NCBI GenBank assembly: GCA_902490405.1
Contig: CABUDS010000004.1
Location: 36,635 to 100,634 of the forward strand
DNA length: 64,000 nucleotides
Direction of reading: 5' to 3'
Source: an uncultured Collinsella sp.
GTDB taxonomy: Bacteria > Actinomycetota > Coriobacteriia > Coriobacteriales > Coriobacteriaceae
Below the pieces are notes generated by a model, which was not told where the DNA came from, did no database searches, and saw only the letters and a list, made by a program, of their open reading frames with translations. Below are positions 63,206-64,000 of the stretch, one piece after another. Position 1 is the first letter of the stretch. The number at the start of each line of letters is the position of its first letter. A program made the position numbers and the translations under genes.

Positions 63206-64000
63206 CTACAGCGCGAAGTCGCCGCCGACGAGCGTGGAGACGGGCTCCTCGTGGTAAACGGCGGAGATGGCCTGAGCGAACTCCTCGGCGACCGAGATAG
63301 TCTTGATCTTGCCGCCGACCTCGACGGGGATGGCGTCGGTGACGACGCACTCGACGATGGGGGCGTCGTTCAGACGCTCGATGGCCGGACCGGAGAAGAT
63401 GCCGTGGGTGGCGCAGACGTAGATGTCGCCGGCGCCCATAGCCTTGAGCTCCTTGACGTTGGCGCACAGGGTGCCAGCGGTGTCGATCATGTCGTCGTTG
63501 ATGATGCAGGTCTTGCCCTTGATGTCACCGATGATGCCCATGACCTCGGCGGCGTTGTGGCGCGGACGGCCCTTGTGGGCGATGGCCAGGTCGCAGCCGA
63601 GCATGTCGGACAGCTTCTTGGCGGCCTTGGCGCGACCCACGTCGGGGGAGACGACAACCAGGTTGTCGGTGTCGAAGTGCATGTCGTTGTAGTACTGGCC
63701 AAACAGCGGCAGTGCGGACAGGTGGTTAACCGGGATATCGAAGAAGCCCTGGATCTGGCCTTGGTGCAGGTCGAGGGTGATGATGCGGTTGACGCCGGCG
63801 CGCTCGAGCAGGTTGGCGACGAGGCGGGCGGTGATGGGCTCGCGCGGGCCGGCCTTGCGGTCCTGGCGGGCATAGCCGTAGTGGGTGATAACGGCGGTGA
63901 TGGAGCGGGCGGATGCGCGCTTGGCAGCGTCGGTGGCGATGAGCAGCTCCATGAGCATGTCGTTGACGTTGCCGCCGGCCACGGACTGAATCAGGAAGAC
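63206..64000 (-). CDS. prs: Ribose-phosphate pyrophosphokinase, partial (N-terminus outside window)
   Basis: Makes PRPP from ribose 5-phosphate and ATP for nucleotide, His and Trp synthesis. The 264 residues present include FLIQSV at the window edge, HYGYARQDRKAGPREPITARLVANLL, the catalytic DLHQGQIQGFFDIPVNHL and the PRPP-binding signature KTCIINDDMIDTAGTLCANV. The N-terminal 60 or so residues lie beyond base 64000. A long hairpin follows its stop codon. PRPP feeds directly into purF, present in this window. Confidence 0.96.
   Translation of the reverse strand, partial: VFLIQSVAGGNVNDMLMELLIATDAAKRASARSITAVITHYGYARQDRKAGPREPITARLVANLLERAGVNRIITLDLHQGQIQGFFDIPVNHLSALPLFGQYYNDMHFDTDNLVVVSPDVGRAKAAKKLSDMLGCDLAIAHKGRPRHNAAEVMGIIGDIKGKTCIINDDMIDTAGTLCANVKELKAMGAGDIYVCATHGIFSGPAIERLNDAPIVECVVTDAIPVEVGGKIKTISVAEEFAQAISAVYHEEPVSTLVGGDFAL

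Overview
The window is about 64 kb of GC-rich actinobacterial chromosome. It carries the canonical origin-proximal gene order: yidC-yidD-rnpA-rpmH on the minus strand, divergent from an ATPase-like gene followed by dnaA-dnaN-recF-dciA-gyrB-gyrA on the plus strand. The rpsF-ssb-rpsR-rplI-dnaB cluster, LPxTG-type surface proteins, NfnAB-type oxidoreductase and many interspersed hairpin repeats fit Coriobacteriia, most likely Collinsella or a close relative. This assignment is inference from gene content and style; no search was run.

Layout. 1-7.6 kb: ribosome and membrane-insertion genes, the origin region, and dnaA, dnaN, recF, dciA. 7.7-12.5 kb: gyrB and gyrA. 12.5-13.1 kb: a very long palindrome, then a tRNA-Ile/tRNA-Ala/tRNA-Ile cluster without rRNA. 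13.2-16.6 kb: a bifunctional-nuclease family protein, two unknown small proteins and typA. 17.0-24.3 kb: three large sortase-anchored, pilin-like surface proteins with no sortase gene beside them. 24.4-26.4 kb (minus): a bactofilin-like membrane protein and a UPF0126/TRIC-type membrane protein. 26.5-27.8 kb: a putative PD-(D/E)XK nuclease gene bracketed by two inverted copies of an 80-bp palindromic repeat. 27.8-28.1 kb: two tRNA-Ser genes (minus). 28.6-30.3 kb: rpsF-ssb-rpsR-rplI. 30.4-32.2 kb: an IS1595-type transposon with a perfect 8-bp target duplication and a nucleotidyltransferase passenger gene. 32.3-37.2 kb: dnaB, purA, purD and a NUDIX hydrolase. 37.3-40.1 kb: an ABC exporter and an unknown membrane protein. 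40.2-45.0 kb: carAB behind a PyrR-type leader hairpin. 45.0-47.4 kb: three long hairpins, purE, a class B-like sortase and a MoaE-like protein. 47.5-48.8 kb (minus): a CmpB-type membrane protein. 49-52.7 kb: purF, purM, purN. 52.8-59.3 kb: a PTS IIA protein, a parvulin-type PPIase, a YqeY-like protein, a complete polar amino-acid ABC transporter and a cytidylate-kinase-like protein. 59.3-64 kb: hairpin repeats, nfnB-nfnA, pth and prs (minus; prs runs off the window).

How it works together. The first 12.5 kb and dnaB supply origin recognition (DnaA), probable helicase loading (DciA, DnaB), the clamp (DnaN), gap repair (RecF) and gyrase. purA, purD, purE, purF, purM, purN and prs cover much of purine synthesis but lie in several separate transcription units. 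carAB feeds pyrimidine and arginine synthesis.

Most notable observations: (i) apparently altered DnaA boxes (a perfect 14-mer present three times) together with Asn in place of the DNA-contacting Asp of the DnaA signature, plus a DnaA-trio-like element; (ii) a passenger-carrying IS1595 element with its full boundaries; (iii) a nuclease gene framed by inverted palindromic repeats; (iv) a regular three-unit hairpin array at 59.4 kb; (v) a dispersed family of hairpins sharing a GGGACAG core; (vi) Phe and Glu at the two main quinolone-resistance positions of GyrA.
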